Shown in pieces: positions 1 through 13,200 of a stretch of 64,000 bases of DNA. A program made the position numbers and the translations under genes. Source of the DNA: Eudorina sp. 2006-703-Eu-15 (lineage: Eukaryota > Chlorophyta > Chlorophyceae > Chlamydomonadales > Volvocaceae). The number at the start of each line of letters is the position of its first letter. Within the stretch, counting starts at the first letter, position 1. Where the stretch lies: the NCBI GenBank assembly GCA_003117195.1, contig BDSI01000141.1:124001-188000 (forward strand), written 5' to 3'. The notes below the pieces were generated by a model that worked only from the letters and a program-made list of their open reading frames with translations, did not search any database and was not told the origin of the DNA.

Positions 1-1135
1 GCAGCAGTCCGTGTGGTTTTAGCCGTGTACAGCATGGGAGATGGAACCGGGTTGGGCTCTAGTGGCGTATGCAGGTAACACGTCCGGAATGCGTGTTCCT
101 CGAAATGTATAAGAGAACTAAGCCGCGAGTGTCCGCAACCTGCCGTCTGGAGATTCGGGGCGATGGTGTATGGCATGAGGTGCCCGAGACGAGCGTCCGT
201 CCGTCTGTAGGACTCTCGCGACCTGCTGGGCATGCTGCTCGCCGATCATTCATGTGGGTGACTTATTTCAAAATGAGAGGCCACAATCTTCGCAAGTCGG
301 CCGCTTGGGGTGTGTTGATTCCCAAGATTATTTGGAGCACTGATACGGTGTGAAGGTGGCCATGGTACAGCGTGGAGGGTGTCTCAAGAAAGGGGCCTTC
401 ACCGTTTGAACTGGGCCGATGCATTTAACAGTTGATGGGAACGAGTGATGCAATCCAGGCAGGTCGGAACAAAAGGCACTCCAAGACGCCCCAAGAGGGG
501 CGCTGCGGCCGCACGTGGTCACTAGAAGTGCTGCAGCCTGTGACACGCAGCTCGCGAACCCACCCGCCTGCCGTTGTCCTACGCCCAAGCCGGTCGAGGC
601 ATGCGCTTTGCAAACAGACAAGGACGGGGCACGTGTGATTGTACAAACCAGATGCACGCGCTGGCCCTCGCCCCATCGCTGGGGCCGATGCCAGCGCCCT
701 AATGAGGCAGCAAACCGTATCCCTGTGCCGTCACACAACCCGCCTTGTTGCCAGAGCATGACATCAATGTGCCGCAGCCGCAGTTGGCTCACCCGTGCCT
801 GCAGGTGTCAATGTGCCTGGCATGGCGAAGCTGTGACTACTTATTCCGAATTATGAGCTCCAAGTGAACAGCTAAGTCTGATCTCCAGGGCTTTACGCTC
901 GGAGCACTCAGCCCTACTCAGCCTGACCGACGGATCGTCCTTGCGCGCACGCACGGGTCAACAGCTACGGTCGCTATGAAGTATGAACTACCGCGACAAT
1001 AACCAAACAAAAACTACCGCGATTGTGTGAGGTCTCGGCATAGCCACCCAGGGTCAAACTGGCGCTCGGTAGTTCAAACGGTCTGCTCGGCGACATGATG
1101 ACGACTGGCGACCCATGACTTGCCCTGTCACCGCC
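1..1135. other. No supported gene (left edge)
   Basis: Short open frames exist on both strands, but none shows a recognisable domain, a run of conserved residues or a consistent exon chain. The stretch lies downstream of the stop of the minus-strand F-box/LRR gene, so its right part is probably that gene's 3' UTR. No TTACA (reverse of the algal TGTAA polyadenylation signal) was noticed. Confidence 0.5.
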
Positions 1136-3682
1136 TCAGCACACGACCTCCAGTCGGACCTCCGGGCGCAGCCGGGTGAACTCTCGCAGCCCCGCCTCGG
1201 TCCACATCCCCGTGGCCCACAGGTTGCCCTCGTTCTGGGCCACCATCAGCCGCCGCAGGTGGGGGCACAGGGCCGCAAGCGCCATCAGCCCCCCGTCCCC
1301 CAGCCGCGTGTACGCCAGGTCCAGCTCCTGCAGCGCCGGCTCGGGGCCGTGGTGAAGACCTGCGGCGCAGAGCGGTCCAGGGCGGCGAGGTTGGAGCCGT
1401 GAACCAGCCGCCCGGGTGCGAGCGGATATGGGCCTGGGCTCTCAACGAACGCCTCACTTCACATGTCATCAGAGCAGCAGCCCATGGGCTCTACAACAGG
1501 CAGGGTTTTGAAGCACTTGTGATACTCTTAGCGGTCGGGCTTCGTGCGTTCGTGGTCCTGGCGCCCCGCTTCCAGTTGGCTGGGCGCGCCTGCATGCTCA
1601 GTGGTGTAGTAGTAGCGCTCAGGACGCAAGCGCAGGTCCTGGACGCGGCGGTGCGCCGGCTGTGGCATCCGCGCGGCCCGGCGGCTGAAACATGTCAAGA
1701 CGTCTGCCTTAGTACCTACAGCCGGCACCCACCCAACCACCCACTCACTCACCGGTGCACATGCTATCGTCCACCAGCTCGCAGCCACGCAGCAGCAGGC
1801 GTTGCAAGCGGTGCACGTTGGGCAGCTGCTGGCAGCAGGTCAGAAGCAGCAGCGGGTCAGATAGCCGTCAGTCGCCTGGGTGGCCCGGCCCGTGCCATGC
1901 CGTGCAGGCACACGGACAATGCGCCTCTGGGCCGCTGGTTTGAGGGCCCAGGGCCGTCCAGGCCTGCCAAAAGCGGCCTTCCGTGTTGGGTTAAAAATGG
2001 AGAACTCAAGCGCCCGTCCATGTTGAGTGTGCATGTACGTATAATATGGCTGGGCGCTACATGAAACAAGTCTATGCATGGGACCCGACCCACCGGATCG
2101 GTGCATTGCATGCTTGGTAACTGGGCGCCGGGCGGCATTCCGGCGAAGAATGCACCTTTAGACGTCAGGAGCCCGGGACCCGATGTGATCCGGTGGGTAC
2201 CGTAGCAGGGTTAGTCACAAAGCTAATCCAAAGAGGATTCTCCCCGTTTCGTTGTGGCCTTCGTGTTTGTTACATCTCCCTTGCGTCATAGATGGATGCG
2301 GCGCCCATACATCTTGCCCACATGGGGCCCACCCGGGGCCCCGGGGTCACGGGCGTCCCCTGCGCTACGGTGCGGCAACAACCTTTCCCGTGCACACATG
2401 GATGAGGCACCCGCACCGTCTCACCGCCTGGGCCCGCACGTGGAGGCACCAGGACAGGTCCAGGTCCCGCAGCGCAGGCAGCGCCGCCAGGGCCGCCAGG
2501 TCCTCAACGCTGCGGACGCTGTGGAGGGACAGTACCTGGTCGGGTCGGACAGGGAGCCGCGCAGGGCGAGCCGGACGTTGTTGCGCGCACTTGGCATACA
2601 GCTCGTAAGGCTAGTCATCAGTCAGTTGTACAGGTATGGCGTCCGCTCTTGCCGCGGGTATCGGGTACCCGAACCTCAGGTGGCGGACCCACCTGCAGGT
2701 TGACCAAGCGCCCGGCACCCAGCGCCTTCACAGGGTCCATCCAGCACATGCGTCCGCCGGGACGTGGGGAATCATAGACGGGGACAGACGCCACGAGTCA
2801 GCAGCAGCTGGGTACAGTTCTCACCTTCCCTGGAGACTGAAAAGATTAAGCCGATAGCCGGTAAGTCCGGGCAGGGAACTGGCTTTGGGCCTAGTTCGAT
2901 GATTATTGGCTGGATAGTTTTCTTGAGTGGGCTTGATCCCTAACGGCGGCTGGCTCCCGTAAACGGGGCAGTTCCCTAGTACAGCGGGAGTTTGCGGTGC
3001 GCTCGAGATCAATGTACGGTGCAGCATCGTGGCGCGGTTCTTCCTTTTTCAGCGTGTGGAGTGGGGCCCAGTTTGGCCCTGGTTCATTCCGTTGAGAGCC
3101 CGGGAACCCCAGATTCGGACCTCCATTCCGGGACTTAAGTCACCAACGCCACTTACAGCCCGCCTCCGCAAGAACCGCACGAAACCCCAACGCGGCTCGT
3201 CTCCGGCACGTTTCGTGCCAGACCTGACTACTTTGTTCGCCACTTCCCAGTGCTGTGCTATTCATGGCGCCGGGCGCGCCACAGTCCCATCCCAGCCCTA
3301 CCGCTAGACCCGGTGTCGTGATGCGCCAACAGGAGCGCAGTGACAGCGTTCTGAGGGCGCCCGCATCAGCGACCGCAGCCAGCACATCGTCGTCGACGTC
3401 ACGGAAGCTGCTGCTCAGGTCGAGGGCCGTTAAGCTGTGCAACTTTGGGAGAAGGGAGATCAAGGCGGCCTTGCAGTTCACCGCGGGGGGCCGCAACGAA
3501 GTGCTCACAGCAAGACAGGCGTGCGCTGCGCGCTGTAGGGCTGTGCACGCGCAGGCCGCGAGACACAAGGAGCGCACGTCGTGCCATTGGAGCAGATAGC
3601 CAAGGACGCGCTGCAGGAGGGCGTCGGGTAGGTCGTGCAAACTTGCAACGACAACACTTTCTTCAACGGGTGGAGCAGGCAT
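1136..3682 (-). CDS. F-box / leucine-rich-repeat protein
   Basis: Probable substrate adaptor of an SCF ubiquitin ligase. The N-terminal exon (3682..3302) starts MPAPPVEESVVVASLHDLPD and continues with 'LLQRVLGYLLQWHDVRSLCL', a typical F-box (LPD..L..I...L), at about residues 16-60. It then runs into LRRs ('LTALDLSSSF', 'LRTLSLRSCWRITTPGLA', the LRR_CC pattern). Later exons continue in phase: a 33-nt exon near 2737-2705 ('ALGAGRLVNLQ'), one near 2545-2426 ('LRDLDLSWCLHVRAQA'), one near 1813-1752 ('LQRLLLRGCELVDDSMCT'), and the last, 1359..1136 ('LQELDLAYTRLGDGGL', stop TGA). Predicted length is about 275 aa. The start is the first ATG of the F-box frame. It shares a 336-bp spacer with the divergent EngB gene. 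The target is unknown. The middle exon borders are the least certain part. Confidence 0.78.
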
Positions 3683-4018
3683 ACTGATTTCATGAAAATG
3701 ACCGGCAAAGTATCCATTCTCACATTGCGACTTTAGAACGAGGTATCCCACAAAAGGCATAAGCGCATAACACAAGAAACGAGTCCGTACAAACCGCAAG
3801 CAACAGACTTTCTTGATGCATCGCATCTTATTGGGTTTGTGCTTGACAATGCCTAGCAGATTGAAGGCTGTTTGCATTAGCCATTTTATAGATGTTTTGC
3901 CCATTAAATTGGTCTTCATACCAAACGTCTCAATAAGTTCATATTTTATGAGCCAAATAACTTTTGAGCAATTTCTTGTGACACTTGTATTTTGCAGTCA
4001 AAATTGTAACGGAGTGTT
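3683..4018. promoter_or_regulatory. 336-bp divergent spacer between F-box/LRR and EngB genes
   Basis: The two start codons face away from each other across 336 bp. The right half is clearly more AT-rich than the neighbouring exons. It must hold both 5' UTRs and probably a bidirectional promoter. No specific factor site can be named with confidence. Confidence 0.5.
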
Positions 4019-6582
4019 ATGCACGCAGTAATGGACCGTGTCCACAGTGGCTTCGGCGCTTCCTGTAGCTATTTTGTGCCAACGGTTGCGCCATCGCTGA
4101 TGGCTCAATCGGCGTCACGTATTCGCCGCGGCGACACCGTGGGTGTGGCCGCATCGCGGTCGTCGCGGTCGAAGGGCATAGTCCCGCCGCCGCCGGGGCA
4201 GACCCGGAAGAACTCGGCGCCACGGAAAGGACAGCCTCCAAGCAAGCCGCCGTCTAAGGCGACGAAACCGCAACCATCCAGCAACTCGAGTTCATCAGCC
4301 GTGAGACCTTCGTCCGGGTCATTGGCCCCCGTCGCGCAGTCATCTAAACTCCCGCGCCCCGCGGGGTACCTGGCGACCGCCACGCCCAGCGCCCGCGTCG
4401 GTGGAGCGGCCACGGCAGCAGCTACCGCATCCGCGCTCACCGGCAAGCTCACGGGCGCCACTGCTGCCCCACGGGCCTTCGCGGGCGCTCCGGGAGTTGC
4501 TGCTGGCGCAGCAGCACTTGTTTCCCCGTCCGAGGCTTCAGAGACGAGGTCGGCGGTACACGACCCAGATCACGAGGAGGACGTAGATGGTGACGGCTTC
4601 CTGGATGACGGAGAGCACAGCAGTGGAGAGGTCGGCATGGAGCTTCAGGCACAGGATCGGGCGGGCGCCGCGGCAGAGGGAGGTGCCGAAGCCGCCGAGG
4701 AGGATGAGGAGGAGGATGCGTTCCCGGAGATCAAATTTGAGCTGCCCAACCCGTCAAACGTGAAAGTGAAGACGGCGGAGTACCTGCAGGTACGGCATGA
4801 CAGGTGCCTGGCTTGTCCTTGTCGTGCGGCGCGGAGCCGTGCGCTTACACGATGGCTCTAAGGTGGCGTGCGCATGTCGCCTGCAGCCTGAGTCAGCAAA
4901 CGCCATCGGGGATATGCCGCCTATCGTGTGTGTCGTCACGGCCAGCGCCGCCTGACCAGCTTGCCGTGCGGGACGTCCAGCCAGTCACGCCGGCGTATCT
5001 GGTATCCCTCAGCGAAACGGGACGGGGCCCATTCGCGATGTTGGTGCATGACTGCATGTCTTGTTTGGCTGATCAGCGGCCCTTTGTCCTTGTGCTCCCT
5101 GGCTGTGCTCTCCTCGGTGCGCCGCCTTTAGAGCTGCGTGACCGTCTCCGACTGCCCGGCGCCGCGCTTCCCCGAGTTCGCGGTCATCGGCCGCAGCAAC
5201 GTGGGCAAGTCCTCGCTCATCAACATGATCACAGGGCGGAAGGACCTGGCGCTGGTGTCCAAACAGCCGGGTGGGCGGCCGGGGCGGGTGGGCGGGCTAC
5301 CAGGCTTGCTTGAGGTGGCGGACTTCGGGGTGTGGGACGTTGCTGTCGGTGCCCTGACGACCGAGTGACCCGTGACATGATAATCCGCCGGGGATGCGGC
5401 GTTGGATGCGACGTGTCACGGTCCAGCATCGGAAACGGCCGTGGGAGACCAACGGGGACGAGGGCGAGGGCGGGGCCAGGCGGGGCCGCGTCGTCGTGGC
5501 GAGGTGGTGAAAAACTGAAAATGCTTTGAATGTACCTGTATTGAATGCATGGACAATGGCGGCAGTGGACACCACAGTGGGAAGATGGGTCGGGAAGGTT
5601 GTGCCGGACTGTAAGGGTCGGCTGCCCCCCCGCTCACGTGCCGCTGTTGCCTGCAGGCAAGACGAAATGCATCAACCACTTTCTGATCAACGGGTCCTGG
5701 TACCTGGTAGATCTGCCGGGGTACGGCTTCGCCAAGGTGCGGGCGCCGGGTGGGAAGCGGCAGCGGGGGTCCACTGCAGCGGGGGTGCAATGCAGCGCAC
5801 GAAGGGTCACGGGTACAACCAGCGATACCCTATGTCGCAGGGACAGTTACTGTCGGTGGTTTTGAGGCGTAGGGGCACGGTGTCCGAGGCGGCCCAAAGC
5901 TGCGTCGCCCTCACCAGGTACACGCTGCCCGCCTCCGGCAATCTCGCAGGTGGGCATCCAGGGCCGGCAACAGTTCGACGCCTTCACCCGCGAGTACTTC
6001 AAGAGTCGGCCAAACCTGGCAATGGTCTTCATGCTAGTGGACGCGTCAATTCCGCCCCAGAAAATAGACCTTGAGTATGCGAACTGGCTGACGGACAACG
6101 AGATCCCGTACACCATGGTGAGCGAAACCGTTCTGGGGGACCGTGAATGCGCCAGGATCTTGAACCTGTGCACGGAGGGACACTGCGACAGTCCCGGGGT
6201 AGGCCCTGTGAGAAAACCGCTGGCTGAGTGTGATTTTCCAGTTTCCATCCTGTTCACTGTTGTATGGTAGGCAATGATAGATTGTTGACTGCGATCTGTT
6301 CGTAGATATGTAGGGTCACCGTTGCCTCCCGTTGCGCTCATCCGCCAGGTCTTCACCAAGGCGGACAAGCGTCGGAAAGGAGTGCCAAACACGGCGCGCG
6401 ACTCCAACGTCACGGCATTCAAACGCGCGCTGCTGCGTGATCTCGCCTTTCTGCCCCCCTCGATCCTCACATCGGCGGCCAAGGGTCTGGGACGTGGCGA
6501 ACTGCTAAATTTTATCGCCGGACTTCGGATTGCCTTTGAGAAAAGTGGACGGCTGCTTGCCATCCGGCAGGGAATGTTGTGA
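4019..6582 (+). CDS. EngB/YihA/YsxC-family ribosome-biogenesis GTPase, probably organellar
   Basis: TRAFAC-class GTPase of the EngB family, which helps assemble the large ribosomal subunit in bacteria and in plant organelles. Five exons chain in phase: 4019-4789, 5132-5270, 5657-5736, 5950-6117, 6349-6582, giving 463 aa. G1 is '[20 protein letters not shown]', G3 is '[12 protein letters not shown]', and G4 is '[11 protein letters not shown]'. The typical EngB phrase '[13 protein letters not shown]' falls in exon 3. The GTPase domain fills only the C-terminal 200 residues. The first exon adds about 257 residues, rich in Ala/Ser/Pro and basic residues, then an acidic patch ('[16 protein letters not shown]') just before the domain. 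That N-terminus may hold a chloroplast or mitochondrial transit peptide (inference). Start: first ATG of the open frame at 4019; ATG at 4031 or 4100 is also possible. It converges on SMC6 A. Confidence 0.9.
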
Positions 6583-7231
6583 CAGGGGCGTAGGGCACGT
6601 AGGAACGTGAGGGGTATTGCACGCGGCACCGCGGTGGCTATAATCCATGCCGTTCTGTGGTCGTCGGACGCCCCTTCCACAGTCGTCTGTCGCAGACGAC
6701 TATCCTTGACAGACCAACTATTGATGGCACCAACCCGCCCGAGACTTTGGTCTGACAACCCTATGCGCTGGCCAGCAACGATGTACAGTGCAGAATGTAC
6801 CGTCGAGAACTACAAACTATATAACCATTCGTGCGCACGCGCGCATCCATCCCAACTACCAATGCTTGCTCATATCCAAGGAGCACAAGTTTGCCTCAAA
6901 TTTGTCTATTGATGTCTATCTCAAACGTACGTGGCTTGACCGTTCAAGCCACTTGGCTACACGCCAGTACTCGCCGATTGCGGGAGCTCCTCAGACAAAA
7001 AACAGATGTGACGGATGGATGGCCGCAGCTCCACCCACCCCGATTACCCTGCAGTGACGCCCGTAATTTGGGTTGCGATACCGTAACTTGGTCTGTGGAC
7101 CACATGACAACCAAACGCATTTCGTTGCCGCCGCGTCATGAACTGATTGGCCACCTCGTCTGACTCGCTGCCGTACGCACCATGTACAACCATGCACGGG
7201 CGTCACAGCCCGCGTTGGTTGACCGGCGCGC
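6583..7231. other. Intergenic 3' region between convergent EngB and SMC6 A genes
   Basis: About 650 bp between the EngB stop and the SMC6 A stop, so it holds both 3' UTRs. I saw no coding exon, no strong repeat and no TGTAA or TTACA signal that would place either cleavage site. Confidence 0.5.
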
Positions 7232-10200
7232 TCATACTTGCATGGCGTTCGCGCGCGGAGGATGCATCGCAATCGTGTGCATGAATGACGGCGGCAACTG
7301 CACCTTGCGCCGCTTCATCAGCTGCTGTCGCGCTGTCTCCACCGTTGCAATCTCCTGCGGCGTCAAGAAGATGTACTGGAAGGTCGAGTGCTCCATCGCG
7401 AACTCCAGCAGCGTCTCCGTGGCCACACGGCGGTTAATCTCGTCCATGTAAACGTCAAACTCGTCATTGCAGCGGAACGGGCTCTCCGTGCTCTCACCGA
7501 TGGCCAGTAGGAGCGCAACAGTCGTGAACGACCGCTCGCCGCCTGTCGGTCAAGTGGTGGAAGGGAAGGGAAACAAGTCAGGGACAAGGCGTTCATTGAG
7601 GGGTGACATGCGTGCCAACAAACGTGCTGACATGCGCAACAGTGCATCCGCGTTGATATGCAAAACAGCAGAGAGACCAAGCACACAAGAACGCCTAGAC
7701 AGGACGCCTTCCACTGTGTCCTCGTGCATGGCCCCACAGTAAGGTACCTGATAACTGTTTGAGGTCCTGCACCGCTTGCGCGTCCTTGTTGGTCCTGCCC
7801 TTTGGCTTGACGTGCAGAATCAGCTTGCGCTCTGCGTGGTTGAATTCCAGCCTGCCGTCGTGGTCTCGCCGGCGGAGGTACTTGATGAATTTGGCCTGGG
7901 TGATGTCCATAAGGCTGGTCCGCAGCCGCTCGAACGACTGCATCTGGTTGGCGTAGCTGGTCTGGAACCTGTGCACCATGTCCTCCATGCGCTTGTAGGC
8001 GCGGGACCGGGTCGCCACCTGTCAGGCGCACCATTGCACCAGTGCCATCGCTATCGTGTCAGATGACTGAATTTTTAATCTCTGCAACAATCAAGGCCAG
8101 GCGGCGTAACCACCAGGGCAATGCCTGCATCTGCATTGCTCGACGGCCCAGATATGCCCAAATATGGGACTCTGACCGTTTCCTTGTGTACGCGTACGAT
8201 GCACACCCACGTGCGTGGAAGGAAACACGAACCAAGTCATATGGCGCGCTTGCGACCCACCGTCTTGCTCTGGGCGGCGAGCCTGATCTCCAGTTCCTGC
8301 AGATCACTGCAGCCCGCCTCAGACTCCGCTTGGGCGATGGCCTTGTTCACGGCAGCAAGCTGCTTCTCCAGACCCTGCCATTGTTGGGTTGCACCATCCC
8401 GGGGAACATCCGACGAGTCAACGAAGGGCAGTAATAATCGCTTTGCCAACGGTAAGCATCCGCGCGCGAACCGTCCCATGCAAACCCGTGCCTTGGCTCG
8501 ACGTCAACGAGCTTACCGCACAGTCCATCTGGGCCTCCACCGTGCGCACGAGCATCCGGCGAAGCTCCTCAACGCCCATGCCGGCAATTTGGCGGTCCCG
8601 CTGCCGCGCCTTGGCTAGCTGTTTATCAACCGCTGCGGTGACCAGCTCACGTGCCTGCCGGATTCCTTCTTCACCCTCGGCGCGATCGCAAACCTGCACA
8701 TCGCATTCCGGAACACCACTAACTTTTCCAATGCTCTGGACTCGCTTTGTGACTTATAACACGGCAATAACAACACGTGCTTCTGCAAGTCGCAGGCACT
8801 GTAATCCACCGACGCCAACAACACGAGCCAATACGAATTCGGCACAAAACCAAATCTATGCACGCCATAGCATGCAGCACCTCGTACCTCGTTGGCGCCG
8901 ACGAGCGCCTGCTGCAGAAGCCCCTCGGCGACCTCGACACCGCGTCGCAGCTTGAGCAGCTGCACCTTGACTTGCTCGCATTTCCCTGCCGCGGCGGCTC
9001 GCACGGCATCCAGCCCGGTTAGCTCCGTCGCTGCGTCCGACAGCTGCTGGCGCAACTGGTTGCCCTGCCCGATCTGCTCTGCGTAACGGGCCTTCGCATC
9101 CTTCGCCTGCTGGACCGCTTGCCGGTACATCTGCACGACACCGGCGTCGAGAGCACCAGCTCAGGCAAGCAGATCAAGCGAACCCACAACCTGTTAAACG
9201 CTACGGGCACCGCCCTCATAACCATACACATAGAATATCACACCGCAGGGCGAAGTTCAGTGTCGCGCATGTGGGGACACGCTGTTGGCGGCCTCCGCAC
9301 CTGCTCAGCAACAGCGAGCGCCTCATCCGCGTTCTGCAGCTGCATTTGGGAGCCTGCGAGCTCCGCCTGGATGGAGGCAAGCTGCGTGAGGACCACACCC
9401 GCCTCCTCGTCGTCCTCGAACCTGGGCATCTCAGGTGCTGCAGCAACGAGTCGACTGAGCTCCGTCTGAGCACGCACCTGCAAACACCCACCGACCATAT
9501 CTTCATCTGCCGTTACGCGGCTTTCCCGGCCAGCCCATGAACCACCAGGCCCCAAGGGTGGGCATATGCCTTGCATACTAAGCGGGACAAGCCTCTTACA
9601 GTGACCATGAATGGCAGAACTAGTTGGAAAAACAGTCATCGACCTTCTTGTGGCAGGAAGGGAAGTCTCGAGACACGCACCTTCAGGCTGTTCGCCATCT
9701 TGAACTGCGCGGCGCACTGCTCCGCTCGCGCACGTGCCTGCTGCAGCTCGCTGGACAGCTTCGCCAAGTCCTCACGGTGAGCGCCCAGCTGCGCCTCCGT
9801 TTGCTCCAAATCGCGCTCCAGGGAGGCCTTGTATTCGGACACGTCCGCAACCAAGCGGCACTGCTGTCGACGCCTGCGCACACGCGGTACCGCGTGATAT
9901 CTCTTACAGCTCTGCGGATAGCTTGCTTCATCCGTCCTGCTGCATCTTAGTCTGCGGCTTTTGCGGACCCTGAATGGGTTGTCCCAGCAGTGTGTAAACC
10001 CTCTCGCAGATGCCCTGTAAATAAACCCGCCACTCACACTAGGTCGTTCCGCTCTGTCCATGTCAATTTTTCGTTACGGCGGTACCAGTTGCCCCCGACA
10101 TCGATGGCGGCGATGATGTGCGAACCCGCAGCGCCACCGCAGGTCACCGATTGCCCTTGTTGTCCGTTCTCGGCGAGGGCAGTGGACTCGATGTGCTGCC

Positions 10201-13200
10201 TGAATACGGGGTTCGGTTGTTCCAACTGAAGCATGCACGGATTGATTGCCAGGAAAACCGGCACATGTCATCGCAGCAACAACGAAATCCAAAGCAAAAC
10301 CCCATATCAGCAAAATCGCCACACTGACCCCGCCGCGCAAAGAATGGAACTACCTTGCACAGAGTCCTCCTCGACATATGAAAGCAATTATGGCATCCGC
10401 GTTTCGGAAGGCGTCTCACTTGTCAATCAGGTAGTTGAACAGCACGGTCTGCACGGACGCGTCCTGGACCCTCAAGACGTCCAGCAGCGACGGGACTCCG
10501 TTCGCGGGAAGACGCCCAGGGGGCACGTTGTGGGGCGCTGCACCAAACGGCACGATCACGACGGACGCATTGTACTTGGCCTGCTTCATCAGCTGGCGAA
10601 GGAGCACAGCATCCGCTGAGCAACTGACGAGGTAGTCCCGCAGAAGGCTGCCCAGAGCCACCTCAGCTGCGAGAATCCACCTGTCGCAAGACAGCAAACA
10701 GGAAATCCGAGGTTCAGGGAGATTCTCGAAAGGTCTGGAGACCATTAGACAGAGCGATGCAGCAACCATTACCACCGCATGGTAAAACGCACTTGGAATC
10801 CGTCATGGTAAGCTGCGCGCCGATTGGACCAATGGGCCGCTGCTGGAAACGCCGGACGTTCTGGTTGATGAGCTGGTTCAACTGCACCGCGTGGAAGATG
10901 CCCAGTCGATCGCCCTGCTCCGCATCTAGTTGCCGCAGCTGCCGAACGTAATCGCCAATCTGTGAGCGGGCAATGAAATCCTGTCACGCCAGCCTTTGCA
11001 GCAAAGTCGTTGCGTGTGACCGACGCGGCAGCCGTTGCATTCATCTCACAATGGGCAATATCCCCAACGACACCTCAACCCGATCCTACCAAGTTTGACG
11101 TGTGCTGGACGTTCTGGCGGGCGGACTGTTCCTGCTTCGAGATTTCGTCCAACTCCTTCTTGGCCGCGCTGTACAAGGAAACCAAACGGTCATAAAGCAA
11201 ATGCAACGGCCAGTCCTTAAGGTAAATCCTCGCCTGGAAAATGGCGCAACTTACTCGAGTGCTTGAGCTGCGGCGTTGACTGCGTCGGAGGCCTCTTGTA
11301 ACGCTGCTTGCTTGGCGGTCACCTGGACAGTCGAATGGGTGTGCACATCCGTACTTGCCGTGAACACACGGCTTCCATCCAAAACCACCATGTGGGAGGT
11401 CTCATACCACAACTCAGACCATACATGTGCGCACATCTCGATGTGTCGATGGGCAAACATACCGCAAGATGACTTACAATGGTGACAAAACACATCACGT
11501 TGCATCTTGGAACACCACTGGTCGCAACTTGTGATTGCGAAACACGCCCTCACCAGCTTCTGATGCTCCTCCACAAGGCGACGTGCCTCCGCAGCCTTCC
11601 CGCTGGTTTCTTTTGCCAGCTGGTCATCGAGTGCCTGATGGAGTCGGGCAACGTTGCCAGAAAGGGTTCACCACCAGGTTTGGGTCTCGAAGACTCGGCA
11701 GCAAGGAGATCACACACTTCTTCTCATCAAACACACATCTTGCAAGGCAAACCAAAATTCATGAACCACGACCATTGCGTCAGGAGCTGTGCTGCTTCAA
11801 GCGCAACTCCGACATCACGTCATACATTGCGCGCACTCGCACGGACACTGCAACCTCATTCGCACCTTCTGCTCGTTTTGCAGCGTCTCCAAAGCGTTCT
11901 GAGCAGTGCTCTTGCTGCGCTTGGCGCGTTCCATGCCAATCCGCGCGTCCTTCTCGGCGCCGATGAGCCCATGGATGTGTGTTTGGTGACCCGCCATGAT
12001 CTCATCGTGCTTCGCCAGCTCGGCCTCCTGCTCAGGGGATTGGTCAAGAGCGCGTGTACTCAACGCTACTCGACGAAGCGGGAAGCATCACCGGGAGGTA
12101 TGGGCGCCTCACATTAATATAAAAAGCATACCCTTACTTGGACATCTCAGGCTCGTGCTACGAGAATACATACCAGCTCTTGCCGACGACTTTGGAGCTC
12201 TTGTTTGGCGCAAGCAATCCCCTCAAAGTACCGGTCGTAGTCGGCAAGCAGCTCAGGCCCCCGTGCTTCCGCGGCCGTCTTGGCAGCCATAACCCGCTCC
12301 TCTGTCTGCTGCACCGCCCGCCACGCAATCGCCTTCTCGAGGATCTCCCGTTCTCGCAAGAACCTGTGCGCAATGGCCAACGGGTACTATATCACAAGCA
12401 TCCAGCCCGTCAGGGGACAGAATACATACCGGCGTGCTATTAGGCGTGTTTGCGCGCCCTTGGGCCTACGGCTCAAATGAGTAGCTGTACAGGTATGGGG
12501 TTATGCACCCCCAACCACGTAACACACAGACACATGCCGACCCGCACCAGCTGGTAGTCTTCCACGATCCACGACGCAGCAACACCAAAAAGCGCTAACT
12601 CGACAGCGTTCTTCCGACACCACAGCCTTTTATCAATTATATGGGTCAGGCAAAGGGTATATTCTATACGCACAGGGGAAACTTTTGGGCGCTACTCTGC
12701 CCCTTGCATGTCACGCACTCCCGTCTGCCTGCTGAGAACACAATTGCCGACATCTTGTCCACCTCCTACAGCGGACACAATCACGTAGCGCCCCGTTGTT
12801 TGCACCTACTTGTCAGCATCCCGCAGCTTCTGTACCCTGCTGCTGAGCTGGAGCTCCTCTTGCTTGTCGGCATTGAAGCGGGCGACCGTCTCCTCGAAGT
12901 TCTTCATCATCGCCGCCACCTGGGCGTTGGCGGCCTTCAGGTCGTCCTGTGAGCAGTGCATCGGGGTTGCGTCACCAGCTACCCCAAGGCAAGGGTCCAA
13001 CTTGTAACGGTTGCAAAATGAACAAGGCGCATGGCCAACTCGGCCAGGGCGCATACGACAGGCAGGAATGTCAAGATCCGCCGGACCACTGCAGTAACTT
13101 GCCACCGGCCTTTCGTTTGTTTTGATCCCAACCCGTCGTGAGTATCCATTTTCAAAGCATTTCGGACTTGCCTGGACCTTGTCGAGAAGCGTGCCCGCCA

